Origin: an uncultured Clostridia bacterium
GTDB lineage: Bacteria; Bacillota; Clostridia; Christensenellales; UBA1242
Length of the DNA stretch: 64,000 nucleotides
Assembly (NCBI GenBank): GCA_934747965.1
Contig: CAKVHI010000006.1
Span: 1-64,000 of the forward strand
Direction of reading: 5' to 3'
The notes under the pieces are model-generated. The model saw nothing but the letters and a program-made list of their open reading frames with translations, ran no database searches and was not told the origin of the DNA. The position numbers and the translations under genes were made by a program. Positions 16,874 through 27,523 of this stretch are shown here, in pieces (within the stretch, counting starts at the first letter, position 1; every line of letters starts with the position of its first letter).

Positions 16874-19800
16874 TTATTTAACTTTCATTTTAGTCCTTAA
16901 CTTAACAAACAAGAATATTCCTCCTGCAACGACTAAAACAGCAATGACAATAACGATTATTGAAACTGCAGAAAGAGGCTCTTTTTTGTTTAGAACAAAA
17001 CTTAATTCTGTATTCCCACTTGATGATTTTACTTGCACGACATATGTTCCTTTTGCATCTTTTGGAATAACAAAAGTGCTAACATCATTTATGCTTGAAT
17101 TGTTAATTTCAGCAATCACATTATTGTTGACATAAATCTTACATTCACCAATTTGAGTGAAAATTAAATAAGGGTTATATGATAAAGTGATTTCTTTAGA
17201 AGTTTCTCCACCTTCAGCAAGTGTGGAATTTATTTTTATTTTTGCATCTTTATCTCTAATCCAAACCTTGAATGAATAATTTTGCTGACCTAAAATCAAA
17301 TTTTGAGAAGATACAAACACTTCATATTCGCCACCTGCAAGATATTTAGCAAGAGTAACAATGTCGTTGCCTTCATCATCTTTTGAAATAGAATTTGTAT
17401 ATTCGATTTCGCTTTTTAATGTTAAATTGTAAAGATATGTTTTTTCAAAATCGGACTCAAGCAAAACTTTTAATTGTTCAAGACTTGACTGATTATATGT
17501 TCCATCTTCTTGTGTGTAGATAGGGAATAAGGCAAGAATACGCTTGATTAAAGTTGTTGCATCTTTTCCATCTTTCATTACTTTTGTAATGTTTTGACCA
17601 TTCAAACTTACAAAACTAAATTCTTTTATAGCTTCATTGCTATTTAATATAGTAAAGAATATAGTCTTTTTAATTTCAGGGCCATTAGTTGTCAATCTGC
17701 CAGAAACTGTAACTTTATAGAAGCCATAATCAGAGAAAATATAATTTTTGTTATCATCTTTTTTGATGCTCTTTATTTCATTATTATTTAACCATGCTTC
17801 AACTTTAAGACCATTTGCTCCTGTTACATATTGTTTTTCATTTAGTATAGTTAAACTAACATCAGAATTAAAGATTTGATAATCTACAGGGATTTCATTA
17901 TTTAATTGGATAGGGACTTCTTTATAAATTGCTAGATTTAAGAAAGTGTTTCCGCTGAATAGTTGAATGTTGCCAGCAAGGTCCTCAATATATAAACTGT
18001 AAATTCCACTTGGAACATCATCTAGTGTTATGATTTGTTCTTGATTTTCAGAATCAATGCTATAAATATTTTCATTTAATTCTAACAACTTGTTGTTATA
18101 GAATAATTTTAAAACGATTTTGTTTGATTCATCGCTATTTATAATAGGCAATTTCAAAACAATTCCATTCAAACCTGTTACAGTATATCCTTTAATAGCA
18201 ATTTCAGAGTTATCACTAGCATCTGTAATTGAAAGGTTGCTTTCATTTTCAGTGTTATTCAAAGAGATGTTCAAAAAGTTTGAATTATAATCAATTTTTT
18301 TGATTGCGATGTATTTAAATGTGTCAGTGCCTTTCAAAATTTGATAAAGTTTGTAATCTTTAAAGGCATCTGTTGGAGTTAATGTTTTTAAATCTAAATT
18401 AAAGTCGTGATTTACTATAACTTTAGCCTCATAAATTGAGTAATAAACTTCAAAACTTTGAGGATTTGTGCTTTCAGTGAATTCAATACTTTTAACTGAG
18501 CAAGAAACAAGTTCAAAGTTTGTTATATTTTCTTCATTTGTTTCAACGGTGTAGGTCTTGTTTGTGGCTGTTGTAATATTGAATTTGTAAGTATTCTTTT
18601 TGCCAAGTTCGTTTATTGCAACAATTTCATAATTACCTAGGTCAGAGAATGTGTAATCAGTTGTTGTTATGTTAAATTCTTGTTTTTGTTCTTTTCCGCT
18701 TATTGTGTAAGTTCGCGTTACTGAAATATATTGCAAATTAAACAAAGTGTTGTTAATGAAACTTAAATGAACATTTTTAGAAGTTGAAATAATGTTATCT
18801 TTTTCATTAGCAAAAATTCTTAAACTGTTTCCAGAGCTGTCTGTAAATTCAATTTGAGGCATATAAGGGTAGTAGATATAACTATAAACAGTTTGACTTT
18901 GAAGTTCTTCATCTAATTTTGTCAAGTCAGTTAAAGTTACAATAAACTTAATTTGACTGTTAATGTAATCATCTCCAACTAATGAGAACAAGTCTAATTC
19001 TGTAGTTTTTTCTGTGATTTCTTTTTTATTTTTGTAAGTGTTTGGAAGTAGTTGATATTCAAATTCTATGTTATATAATTCTGGGTTGTATTGGAATTTT
19101 ATTCCTTCTGAATATTGAGTGTAATTTTCGCCATTTTTAGTTACAAATCCAGCGCCATTTTCAAATATAAATTTGCTTTCGCTTTTTTCACCCAAATATC
19201 TAACAGCACTTTGAATTCTTCCAAAATTATCTTCCCAAACAAAGTAATAAACTTTTATTGCATTTCTAATCTGTTCGTTGTTTTCATCATCTAAAACATA
19301 ACAAGTATCGTTAAAAGTGAAAACATAGTTTTGACTATTAAACAATTCATCAGGTATCTCGGCTTTATTTGAATCTTTTTTAAGTCTTTCTCCTTTTTTT
19401 CCGTCTATTACTGGATAAACACTTAAAGATTTAATGTAAGTTGCGTTTTCACTTGAATTAGGGATTGTTAAAACGATTTTGTTATTGTCGTAATTTTTAA
19501 TAAAATCTTTAATTTCAAATTCTTTGTTTGGTGTTGAATTTGTGATTGTTAAAGTTTTTCCAAATTGATTTGAAATTGTTATTTTGCAAACATTTCCATA
19601 TTCATTTATTTGTGCAAAATTCTTCATTATGGAGTTAATTCTTTCAACCAACAAATTACACTGTGTAAAATAATCAAACTTAGAATCATTAACAGCAAAA
19701 GGTAGGTATCTTAAATTAAATTCTTCACTATTATTGCCGTTTTCATTAATCAAAACTTTGACAGTAAGAAAATTAAAATCATTATTTGTTGAAATTGCTG

Positions 19801-22800
19801 TTAACTTAAATTGAGGGTCAATTAAATTTGTTTCACTAGAAGTTGTTGTTTGTTCTTCATTACTACCACTTACGGAATATTTAGCCAACAAACCTTGGCT
19901 TTCAGTGTAATAAACGGTGTAAACAGAATAGTTGCCAGCCTCATCTGCTTCTATAATTTCATAATAGCCTTCTCCTTGGTCGAAGAATGTTTCAGTAATA
20001 GAGTTGTATTCTTTGGTTGAGTAAAGTTTTTTACCATCTGTTGTGTAAGTGTTTATATCAAAACGGTATCTTGATATTGTTTGGTCAGAAAATCTTGCAT
20101 CTCCCAAAACTAAACTTTGCATATTTTCAATGTTTTGACCAGCAAATTTTTCATATTTTCTTATATAAATGTTTGCAGTATCAGTTTCATCTGATTTTGT
20201 TGGGGCAGAGTTTACAACAAAAACATAATTGTCAAAATTAATATCATTTGATATATCTTTGTTAACCAAACTTAGTTTTAATTGTTCTTTTTCTGTGTCA
20301 AGTAAGAAATTGTCTTGTTGAAGATATTTAATGAAATTTGTGTTTGGACTTGTGTGGTCTATTATCATTTCATAATCACAAGTTGAATAATTATTTTGAT
20401 ATTTACTGTCTATGTTATAAGACAAAATCAAATTATATTTTGCTTCCAAACTTTTTCCATTTTCGAACAAAACATCACTATTTTTTGAAGGGTCAAGAAT
20501 TGTTAGTATATATTTAAATCTTGAAAGACCTATTTCTGTGCTCTTAAAATTAAATACATTACCAATGCTAGAAATATAGTAAATAGTTTTTCCGTTTTCT
20601 AGTGTAAATGAGCCAGTTTTTTGAATGTCATTTTCTTTTGTCGTTCTAAAAATAACATTGCCGTTTTGTTTTAAAATAATGTTGTTTAGGTCTATTGCAT
20701 ACAAAAATTCATCTTCAGGGTCGGTAAATTCAAAACTTAAAGTGCTTGAATTTGTGCTTTTAACATTGTCTAATTTCTCATTTTCATCTTTTACAAAATA
20801 TCCAGACGGTGTATTTTTGTTTGTTTTGATTTTTAGTTCAACATAGTTGGCATATTTTTTGATTTGATCATATTTGTCTTTACCAGCCAAGTTGTAGTTA
20901 TCAAAGTCAAAGAATGTGTTGTCAAAAATCAATAATGAATATTCGCCACTACTCAAAGAGAAATTAGTTATTCTTTCATATTCTTTTTCATCTGTTTTAA
21001 ATAAAGCAAAGTTGATTTTTAAATTATCTTTATCTTCATTATTCAAACTTTCATATTTATAAACAAAATTTTGTTTTTCTGAGTTTTTCCATGCAAAATT
21101 TAGCATATTTGTTGATAAAGGAATATTGTTTAAAATTAGTTTGTAAATTTTATCTGCTGAAAGTTCTTTTGCATCAAGAGTAATATTAATATTTTTGCCA
21201 ATCAAAGTGCTTTGTAATGATTCAAAATAACTTATAGGTGAGTGTCTGTCTACATAAAATGTTTGAGTGATAGAAGTTTTGTTCTTATAAGTTTTTGTTA
21301 TGACATATTTTCCTTCCTTAGAAACATACTTTCCGTCTTTATAAGTCAAAACTATTGATTTCACAATATAATCGCCATAAGCGTTGTTTTCAAAAACCAT
21401 GTTGCCACTTTCTTTAAGTTCCAAAAGATTATATTGTTCACTTATGCTAGAGAATTTAATTTGATTATCCGTTTCAACAAAAGGATAAAAATCAAGTATT
21501 AAACTTTCCAAATCAAAGCCGTCATTATTAATTTTGTTTTTAAAAGTAATATAAACATTTTCACTGTTAGTAGGGTGGGTTTTATAAACTCTTGAAGTTA
21601 TATTATCTTTCTTTCCAAAAATTAAAATTTGATTTCTATCTGTGTTAAGATTAAACTTTTTAGAAACATCTTTTAATGAAATTGTGTAAATACAATCAAA
21701 TTCTTTATTTTCTGTGTTTTTTGAAAGGTCAATGCTAAAGATATTGTGTTCAACTTCACATTCAATCGTTTTAATTTCATTTTCACTATGTTTGCTAAAA
21801 ATCTTTCTTTCAATTTTTATTTTATCTAATTTGCTTTTTAAATAAGTTGTGCCAGTTGTCAAATTTGTATCATTAAAATATTCTTTTGCAAAACTAAGAT
21901 TGTTGTCATCAATTTTAAATTCAAGAACCTTATAATCTCCAAAAATAACAGAGTAGTTGTCGGAAATTAGGTTCAAAGAATTGTCTTTTTCATTAAGAAT
22001 TGCTTCGTTATTTGATACATCAACTAATTTTTTGCTTTCTGCGAGAGCAGAGACCAAACTATTGCTTTCAAGAGCGATGCTTGGAGAATTATCAAACAAA
22101 ACAAAGAAGGTCTGTTTGTTTCCAGCAAGGTCAGTAATTGTAAATTTATAAAGTGCGTTAATGGAAATTATTGCATTTGTATTGTCATCTTTAATTTGAA
22201 GATTTGATAGGTTTGAAAGATTGTTTAAAGTGTTATTTGAATAAGTTAAATTTTTTCTAATACTGTTTAGTTGATAGTTGTTATAAATCAACAAGTCTTT
22301 ATCATCAAAATCATATAGTTTGTCTGCTTTTTGATAATTTAAAGAAATGTAATCATAAGTAACAGAAATTAAATTGCTTTTGATTTTTTTGTCTTGAACA
22401 AAAACTGCAAAATTTTTGTCTGTGCTTGCTTTATTTTCATTTAATGATATTGAAGATAATGCAAAACGATTTTCTTTTTTCTCGACACTTACAACATCAA
22501 ACAAAATTTCAGTGGTGTCAATAACAAATCTTTTTTCTATTGTTACTTCACTTGTGCCATAAGTTAGTTGTACCAAATATTCGCCATTTGTTTTTTTATC
22601 AAAATATATATAGTTTTGTGAATTATTTGATTTAATTGAGTAGTCTTTATTCTCTTGCAAAATTGTGCCATTTCTGGTTACTTTAATTTTGCTTGGAAGA
22701 ACAAACGGATTTGTTTGGTCTTTGTTCCAAACACAATAAACATCTTGATTTGTAAACCCATTTGCATTAACTAAAGTGCTAAATTGTTCATCGTTATAGA

Positions 22801-24325
22801 AGTTTAATTGTGGGGTAGAGTTTTCAATTTTAAATATCAAAACTTTATAAAAAGTATCATCTTTATAAGTTTGGAATTTGTAAGGAATTATAACAACATA
22901 CAAACCTTCTTTTTCAAAACGCTTGCTTGTTGTGAAGTCGGATTCACTTGAGCCAAACTCATATTCATTAGTCGAAGAGTTTTTGCTAATTAAATAATAT
23001 TTTGCTCCGCTTAAATTCTCTGTAACATAACTATTTATTTTGATTGGTGCTTGATTTGTTACTGCAACTTTGTCTAAAAAATTAGCATTGTTGTTTAAAT
23101 AAGAAATCACATTATTAATTGTTGCTACATTTTTATCATCTATTTTTTCATAAAAATCTTCAATATAACTAAAATCACTTTGATATAAATCATTATACAA
23201 ACATTTGTAATCTTGATTTAAGCGTTTAATATCGTTGTTTGTTTCTTGATAATTTTTATATAATGCTTCGTATCCAAAATTGTAAAGCAAAGGAGTTTTA
23301 AGGCTTTTAACATTGCTTGATTTTTCTTCATCAAGAATTGTTAAATTTTTGTTTTCACCTATGCAAATCAAATATTTTATTTCATATTTTCCAATTCTGT
23401 TAAGTTCTAATTTAAGTTTTGATTCATTCAAAGTTAAAATTTTGCTTTCATAAATATTGTTGTCGGAAGATACTAATTTAAATTTAGTAACATTATTTTC
23501 TTCCATACTTTCAATTTTTAAAGTAACAGAAGTTTCGTTGTATGTATAATTTATAATTGGCGAAAATTTGTATGGATCAAAAGTTATAGTAGGGTAGTTT
23601 GCATTACTCTTATTGTAAAAATACACATCAGTTTCATTTCCATTTTGCAGACAATTTTCAATTTTAGGGCTATTTTCACCATTTTTGCCAAAGTAAATTG
23701 TTTCATCTATTAAATAAAAATCAAACGAAGTTGAGTCGCTTATAATATTAGTGCCGTTTGTGGTGTAGGAATAATTAAATGTAAGATCGATATGAGCACT
23801 TTCTGAATATTCAACATTTGAAAGAGTTGTTTGAATTGTTGAAAAATCAAATGCTTTTATTAACACAAAATTTTGTGAGCCTGATATTACATTGTATGAA
23901 TCAAGCAAGAAAGATTTTTTATCGTTTTTAGTGTAAATCGTAAGGCTTGTAGACAACATTTTGATAAAAGTTGTGTTTTGGCTTGGAGATAAATATACCA
24001 AAACGGCTTCGTAATTATCAGGATTAATAGATGCTACATTGCCACTAGAAATTAAATTGTCATCTTCTGTGCTGTTTAAAATGCTATCTTTTTTATTATA
24101 AAGTTCTTCTTCAGTATATTCACCAAGATGTTTTGGAATGTTTTGCCCCTCTTCATCTTTTGAAATATTATTATCGCTATATTTCACTTTTTTTACAGTC
24201 AAACTTACACTAGTGGATGCTGCTTCAAGGCTTACTGTGTTTATTGGATTTATAACGCCAAATAAACCAGCAAATAATGCTAGTGCAAAAACAATGATAA
24301 AAGACATTTTTTTAAATTTACTCAT
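16874..24325 (-). CDS. Giant membrane-anchored surface protein with Ig-like modules
   Basis: The 2483-residue protein has a signal peptide (residues 1-35, ending near VSLEAAS), a very long extracellular part, and a single C-terminal membrane helix with basic tail (VSIIVIVIAVLVVAGGIFLF then KLRTKMKVK). The ectodomain is beta-rich with Ig-like features: the D-x-AGN motif recurs near residues 731 (ITDLAGN), 1458 (ADEAGN) and 2115 (IEDLAGN), each at the end of a strand pair. There is no LPXTG, catalytic or Cys motif. It could be an adhesin or a cell-surface scaffold. The start is supported by AGGAG before ATG. This gene alone fills more than a tenth of the window. Confidence 0.85.
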   Translation of the reverse strand: MSKFKKMSFIIVFALALFAGLFGVINPINTVSLEAASTSVSLTVKKVKYSDNNISKDEEGQNIPKHLGEYTEEELYNKKDSILNSTEDDNLISSGNVASINPDNYEAVLVYLSPSQNTTFIKMLSTSLTIYTKNDKKSFLLDSYNVISGSQNFVLIKAFDFSTIQTTLSNVEYSESAHIDLTFNYSYTTNGTNIISDSTSFDFYLIDETIYFGKNGENSPKIENCLQNGNETDVYFYNKSNANYPTITFDPYKFSPIINYTYNETSVTLKIESMEENNVTKFKLVSSDNNIYESKILTLNESKLKLELNRIGKYEIKYLICIGENKNLTILDEEKSSNVKSLKTPLLYNFGYEALYKNYQETNNDIKRLNQDYKCLYNDLYQSDFSYIEDFYEKIDDKNVATINNVISYLNNNANFLDKVAVTNQAPIKINSYVTENLSGAKYYLISKNSSTNEYEFGSSESDFTTSKRFEKEGLYVVIIPYKFQTYKDDTFYKVLIFKIENSTPQLNFYNDEQFSTLVNANGFTNQDVYCVWNKDQTNPFVLPSKIKVTRNGTILQENKDYSIKSNNSQNYIYFDKKTNGEYLVQLTYGTSEVTIEKRFVIDTTEILFDVVSVEKKENRFALSSISLNENKASTDKNFAVFVQDKKIKSNLISVTYDYISLNYQKADKLYDFDDKDLLIYNNYQLNSIRKNLTYSNNTLNNLSNLSNLQIKDDNTNAIISINALYKFTITDLAGNKQTFFVLFDNSPSIALESNSLVSALAESKKLVDVSNNEAILNEKDNSLNLISDNYSVIFGDYKVLEFKIDDNNLSFAKEYFNDTNLTTGTTYLKSKLDKIKIERKIFSKHSENEIKTIECEVEHNIFSIDLSKNTENKEFDCIYTISLKDVSKKFNLNTDRNQILIFGKKDNITSRVYKTHPTNSENVYITFKNKINNDGFDLESLILDFYPFVETDNQIKFSSISEQYNLLELKESGNMVFENNAYGDYIVKSIVLTYKDGKYVSKEGKYVITKTYKNKTSITQTFYVDRHSPISYFESLQSTLIGKNINITLDAKELSADKIYKLILNNIPLSTNMLNFAWKNSEKQNFVYKYESLNNEDKDNLKINFALFKTDEKEYERITNFSLSSGEYSLLIFDNTFFDFDNYNLAGKDKYDQIKKYANYVELKIKTNKNTPSGYFVKDENEKLDNVKSTNSSTLSFEFTDPEDEFLYAIDLNNIILKQNGNVIFRTTKENDIQKTGSFTLENGKTIYYISSIGNVFNFKSTEIGLSRFKYILTILDPSKNSDVLFENGKSLEAKYNLILSYNIDSKYQNNYSTCDYEMIIDHTSPNTNFIKYLQQDNFLLDTEKEQLKLSLVNKDISNDINFDNYVFVVNSAPTKSDETDTANIYIRKYEKFAGQNIENMQSLVLGDARFSDQTISRYRFDINTYTTDGKKLYSTKEYNSITETFFDQGEGYYEIIEADEAGNYSVYTVYYTESQGLLAKYSVSGSNEEQTTTSSETNLIDPQFKLTAISTNNDFNFLTVKVLINENGNNSEEFNLRYLPFAVNDSKFDYFTQCNLLVERINSIMKNFAQINEYGNVCKITISNQFGKTLTITNSTPNKEFEIKDFIKNYDNNKIVLTIPNSSENATYIKSLSVYPVIDGKKGERLKKDSNKAEIPDELFNSQNYVFTFNDTCYVLDDENNEQIRNAIKVYYFVWEDNFGRIQSAVRYLGEKSESKFIFENGAGFVTKNGENYTQYSEGIKFQYNPELYNIEFEYQLLPNTYKNKKEITEKTTELDLFSLVGDDYINSQIKFIVTLTDLTKLDEELQSQTVYSYIYYPYMPQIEFTDSSGNSLRIFANEKDNIISTSKNVHLSFINNTLFNLQYISVTRTYTISGKEQKQEFNITTTDYTFSDLGNYEIVAINELGKKNTYKFNITTATNKTYTVETNEENITNFELVSCSVKSIEFTESTNPQSFEVYYSIYEAKVIVNHDFNLDLKTLTPTDAFKDYKLYQILKGTDTFKYIAIKKIDYNSNFLNISLNNTENESNLSITDASDNSEIAIKGYTVTGLNGIVLKLPIINSDESNKIVLKLFYNNKLLELNENIYSIDSENQEQIITLDDVPSGIYSLYIEDLAGNIQLFSGNTFLNLAIYKEVPIQLNNEIPVDYQIFNSDVSLTILNEKQYVTGANGLKVEAWLNNNEIKSIKKDDNKNYIFSDYGFYKVTVSGRLTTNGPEIKKTIFFTILNSNEAIKEFSFVSLNGQNITKVMKDGKDATTLIKRILALFPIYTQEDGTYNQSSLEQLKVLLESDFEKTYLYNLTLKSEIEYTNSISKDDEGNDIVTLAKYLAGGEYEVFVSSQNLILGQQNYSFKVWIRDKDAKIKINSTLAEGGETSKEITLSYNPYLIFTQIGECKIYVNNNVIAEINNSSINDVSTFVIPKDAKGTYVVQVKSSSGNTELSFVLNKKEPLSAVSIIVIVIAVLVVAGGIFLFVKLRTKMKVK

Positions 24326-24494
24326 AATAACTCCTACTTTAATATGAATATTTTAACATATTTTCAAATTTCAAATCAAACAAATAAATATATTATTTAA
24401 AAATAATTTATATATAATATACATTCTTATTTTTTGTTAAATTTTTATTTTTATCAAATTAATTAAGTTATTGTAAAAAATTTTTTATAAAGCA

Positions 24495-24523
24495 TTGAAA
24501 TTATCCAAAATGTTTGATAAAAT
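24495..24523 (+). promoter_or_regulatory. Promoter of the HExxH gene, leaderless geometry
   Basis: TTGAAA (24495-24500), 17 nt, TAAAAT (24518-24523), then 7 nt to the ATG at 24531; no ribosome binding site. Confidence 0.6.
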
Positions 24524-24530
24524 TAAACTT

Positions 24531-25409
24531 ATGGATGAAAAATTTTTAGATTTGTTTAAATTTTTAGATTTTAATAATTTTGTTAATGCAAGTGAGAAAG
24601 ATTTAAAAATTTCACTTCAACAGTTATGTGATTATCTTGCGAAAACTGAAGGAAGAAAAAAAATTAAATTAAAGTTTGACTTTTATAAATTAAAACTTAA
24701 GGAGAAAGGTAAGGAAAATGAAATAAAAGATACCTTGGCCACTAGTTTTATTAATTATATTTGTTTGATGCCCGAAGAAAACTTGACAAATTACTTTTGC
24801 TATTGTGAAATGATTGATTGTGTTATTCATGAATCTTTTCATCAATTTCAATATTATTTTTTAAATATTCCCAAAATTTTTGTAGATGATGTTATGTGGC
24901 AAAGAATTTTATCCTACAATATCTATTTTTTTGCTTCAGACAAAATTAATGATTTTTCTTACTATCGTTTTTGTGATATGGAACTTGATGCTTATAGGCA
25001 TACAGATTTCTTATTAAACAAAATTTACAACAAACTTAGTCGCAAAGGGGCAGAAGTGTGTTTTCTGAAAAAATATATTCTAGATGAAAGAAAAGAATTT
25101 GCAAAAGATACTAAGGTTTTGTTTAAAGACTTAGGGAGTAATGCAAAATTTGTTGTTGACGAATGGTTTAAAACCCAAGCAATTAAAGGCTTGAAAGAAG
25201 TTGAAGAATTTGAGATTTCGGATAAGGAAATTTTTGAAAAAATGAAAGAAGGCGAGTTTTTATTTTCTGTTTTAGATAAAAGTGAAATTGTTTATATGCC
25301 TCAAAAATTTTTAGATAGTATGACCAAAAATTTTAAAGAATATTTGCCATTTTTGTATGGAAAAACTAAACCTAAATTTAATAATGAAAAATTTTTTGAA
25401 AATTTATAA
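24531..25409 (+). CDS. Putative zinc metallopeptidase (HExxH), unknown family
   Basis: The 292-residue soluble protein contains CVIHESFHQFQYYFLN near residue 105, an HExxH zinc-binding motif. About 45 residues later comes CDMELDAYRHTDFLL, whose ExDA would suit the third ligand of a gluzincin. No signal peptide or membrane helix is present, so it probably acts inside the cell. The rest is charged and helical and does not match a family I know. The ATG at 24531 is preferred over upstream in-frame starts at 24495 and 24510, because the promoter overlaps those and its geometry predicts a start at 24531. Confidence 0.7.
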   Translation: MDEKFLDLFKFLDFNNFVNASEKDLKISLQQLCDYLAKTEGRKKIKLKFDFYKLKLKEKGKENEIKDTLATSFINYICLMPEENLTNYFCYCEMIDCVIHESFHQFQYYFLNIPKIFVDDVMWQRILSYNIYFFASDKINDFSYYRFCDMELDAYRHTDFLLNKIYNKLSRKGAEVCFLKKYILDERKEFAKDTKVLFKDLGSNAKFVVDEWFKTQAIKGLKEVEEFEISDKEIFEKMKEGEFLFSVLDKSEIVYMPQKFLDSMTKNFKEYLPFLYGKTKPKFNNEKFFENL

Positions 25410-25461
25410 AAGTAACTATTCTTTAAATTATCTTTTTGTTTTAAAGATTGAAAAGCAAAGT

Positions 25462-25495
25462 AAAAAAATCCACTGTTCAAAGTGGATTTTTTTTA
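25462..25495. terminator. Bidirectional terminator between the HExxH gene and the TraG/VirD4 gene
   Basis: AAAAAATCCACT and AGTGGATTTTTT around GTTCAA, with A's before and T's after. The hairpin reaches the stop codon of the minus-strand gene. Confidence 0.88.
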
Positions 25496-27523
25496 ACTTT
25501 TAAATTTTTTCATAAAATTTGCAAAATCATCATCGTCGTCATCATCGTCATTATCTTTAAAAACTTTTTTGTTTCTTTCTTCAATGTCGTAGTAAACCTT
25601 TTCTTTGTCAAGAGAATGACCGGGTTTGTATTCATTTGCCGGAGGAGTTTGGTCATAATAAGGATTTTTATAAGCAAAAGTAAATTTACTTTTAACTGAA
25701 AATTCTCTGAACACATTAACAACAACTTCGCCTTCGCCTAGGTGGTCAAGAGCTTCTGGTGAAATAAGAGGAGCCGACAACACTTGTTCGCTTGTGTTTG
25801 TAGATTTTTCGCCTTTTCCGCCTGAACTTTTACCTTCAGATGTACTTGTTTGAATAAGAGTTTTGTTTCCGCAATTTTTTGAAAATTCTTCTTTTGTTTT
25901 TAAGTCTTTTGTACCAATAAAAATTTGGATATTACAGTTATTTTTAATAGTTTGTGCATCTTGTTCGCCGTATTTGCTTGTTAATTGAGTGTAGTCTTGA
26001 ACAATAAGCATCAAGAATAATCTTCGGCTTCTTCCAGCAGTTATAAATGGTTTAATTTTTTCAATTTTAGGAAGGTTACCAAATTCATCCAAAATGAAAT
26101 AAACTGTTCTGTTTAATTCTAAACTTGGTTTGTTGCTTGTTGCTTTATCGATTAAAATTTTATATAGTTGAGTGATATAAATATTGGCTAGTGGATACCT
26201 TGTGTCTTTTTCATCTGGAATAATTATAAACAGTGCACTAGGTTTGTCTGTGAATGTTGCAAAATTTATGTCTGTTCCGCTTGTTAAATAACTAATTCCA
26301 AGATCACTAAACAAGTTTAAAGCCGTTGCGACATGACCCATATAGCCTTTCATTGTTGTTGGTGCATTGTTGATAACACCATTTGCTAGATCAACACATT
26401 CGCTTGATTTTGGTCTGCCTTTAAAGTAATTTTGAAGTGTTCGAACTGGAGCCTCTGGGTCGGCATCACGATACATGCAAATTTTGTATAGGTTGTAGAA
26501 AATAAATTTGTCTTTAGTAAGACCAAGCTCTGGATAAATGCTATCTTCAAGCATTGCAAGAAGTGTGCCACGAATAAAATCTTGTGCACCTTGCGCCCAT
26601 TGTGGGTCGTTTCCTGAAGGTGGACAAAGTTGTGCACAAATATCTTGGATATCTTCAAAGGCATCGCTAATAAGTTTGTCTTTTTGTGCTTTTAAATCAT
26701 TATCAAGCGCTTCTCTTGTAGGATAAGCGATTCCACCAAATTCATACCATTCGTTATAATAAGTTGAGCCTTTAATAGGTTGAACGCCATTAACTTTGCT
26801 TGGCGAAACATTTTTGTAAACTTTAACTTCGTTTAAAAGATTGTTTGCTCTTTGATAGTTGTCGTATGCACGATCTAGCGGATTCCATCTGTCTGAAGAA
26901 CTTGGCTCACGAAGGTCAACAACTTTAACATCATAACCAGATTTTTCAAGTTTTACTTTGTTTTTTAAATATAATTCGCCTTTAGGGTCAGAAATAACCA
27001 TGCTTGGTTTAGAGCCAGTTTCACTCAAAATTTGAATTGTAGGAACAACAAAACCTTGAGTTTTACCACTACCAGTTGTTCCGATAACCAAAGTATGAAT
27101 AGGCTTATACATATTAACTAACAAATCTTTATTCCTTAATTCTGCCCTAATAACAATTCCTTCATTATCGCATTTATACAAGTCTTTCCACAAATAAAAC
27201 TTAAATTTTTTGTCTGTCCTAAGTTCTTTTTCACTAACAAATCGTGAATTGAAATATTGTTCATCAACTTCGCCGTCTTTGTTTTTAATTTTAGTTTTTT
27301 CATTTCCATTTGATTGCCCAGACATTAACTTTGAAACTTCAACAACAAAACCAGCCAAAAGCCCAACGCCCGCACCAGCCAAAGTTAGTGAAGAAGTTAC
27401 CAAACTTAAGTCAATCACTTTTATGCTTGATGTTGCATAAGTCAAGCCTGCACCAATCAAAAAACCTAAGATTGCCCAAATCACAATATTTATAACAGAA
27501 AATTTCTTTTTGTCTTTTTTCAT
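25493..27523 (-). CDS. Type IV secretion coupling ATPase (VirD4/TraG family)
   Basis: The 676-residue protein is a conjugation-type coupling ATPase. Two N-terminal membrane helices (about residues 10-33 and 40-63) are followed by Walker A LVIGTTGSGKTQGF (about 150), SDPKGELY typical of TraG/VirD4, Walker B VYFILDEFGNLP (about 470), and TAGRSRRLFLMLIVQDYTQL. The tail ends with a run of Asp. Such proteins bring DNA or protein substrates to a type IV secretion channel. No relaxase, VirB4 or other channel gene is nearby except the divergent pilin-like gene. The ribosome binding site is AGAGG. Confidence 0.92.
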   Translation of the reverse strand: MKKDKKKFSVINIVIWAILGFLIGAGLTYATSSIKVIDLSLVTSSLTLAGAGVGLLAGFVVEVSKLMSGQSNGNEKTKIKNKDGEVDEQYFNSRFVSEKELRTDKKFKFYLWKDLYKCDNEGIVIRAELRNKDLLVNMYKPIHTLVIGTTGSGKTQGFVVPTIQILSETGSKPSMVISDPKGELYLKNKVKLEKSGYDVKVVDLREPSSSDRWNPLDRAYDNYQRANNLLNEVKVYKNVSPSKVNGVQPIKGSTYYNEWYEFGGIAYPTREALDNDLKAQKDKLISDAFEDIQDICAQLCPPSGNDPQWAQGAQDFIRGTLLAMLEDSIYPELGLTKDKFIFYNLYKICMYRDADPEAPVRTLQNYFKGRPKSSECVDLANGVINNAPTTMKGYMGHVATALNLFSDLGISYLTSGTDINFATFTDKPSALFIIIPDEKDTRYPLANIYITQLYKILIDKATSNKPSLELNRTVYFILDEFGNLPKIEKIKPFITAGRSRRLFLMLIVQDYTQLTSKYGEQDAQTIKNNCNIQIFIGTKDLKTKEEFSKNCGNKTLIQTSTSEGKSSGGKGEKSTNTSEQVLSAPLISPEALDHLGEGEVVVNVFREFSVKSKFTFAYKNPYYDQTPPANEYKPGHSLDKEKVYYDIEERNKKVFKDNDDDDDDDDFANFMKKFKS

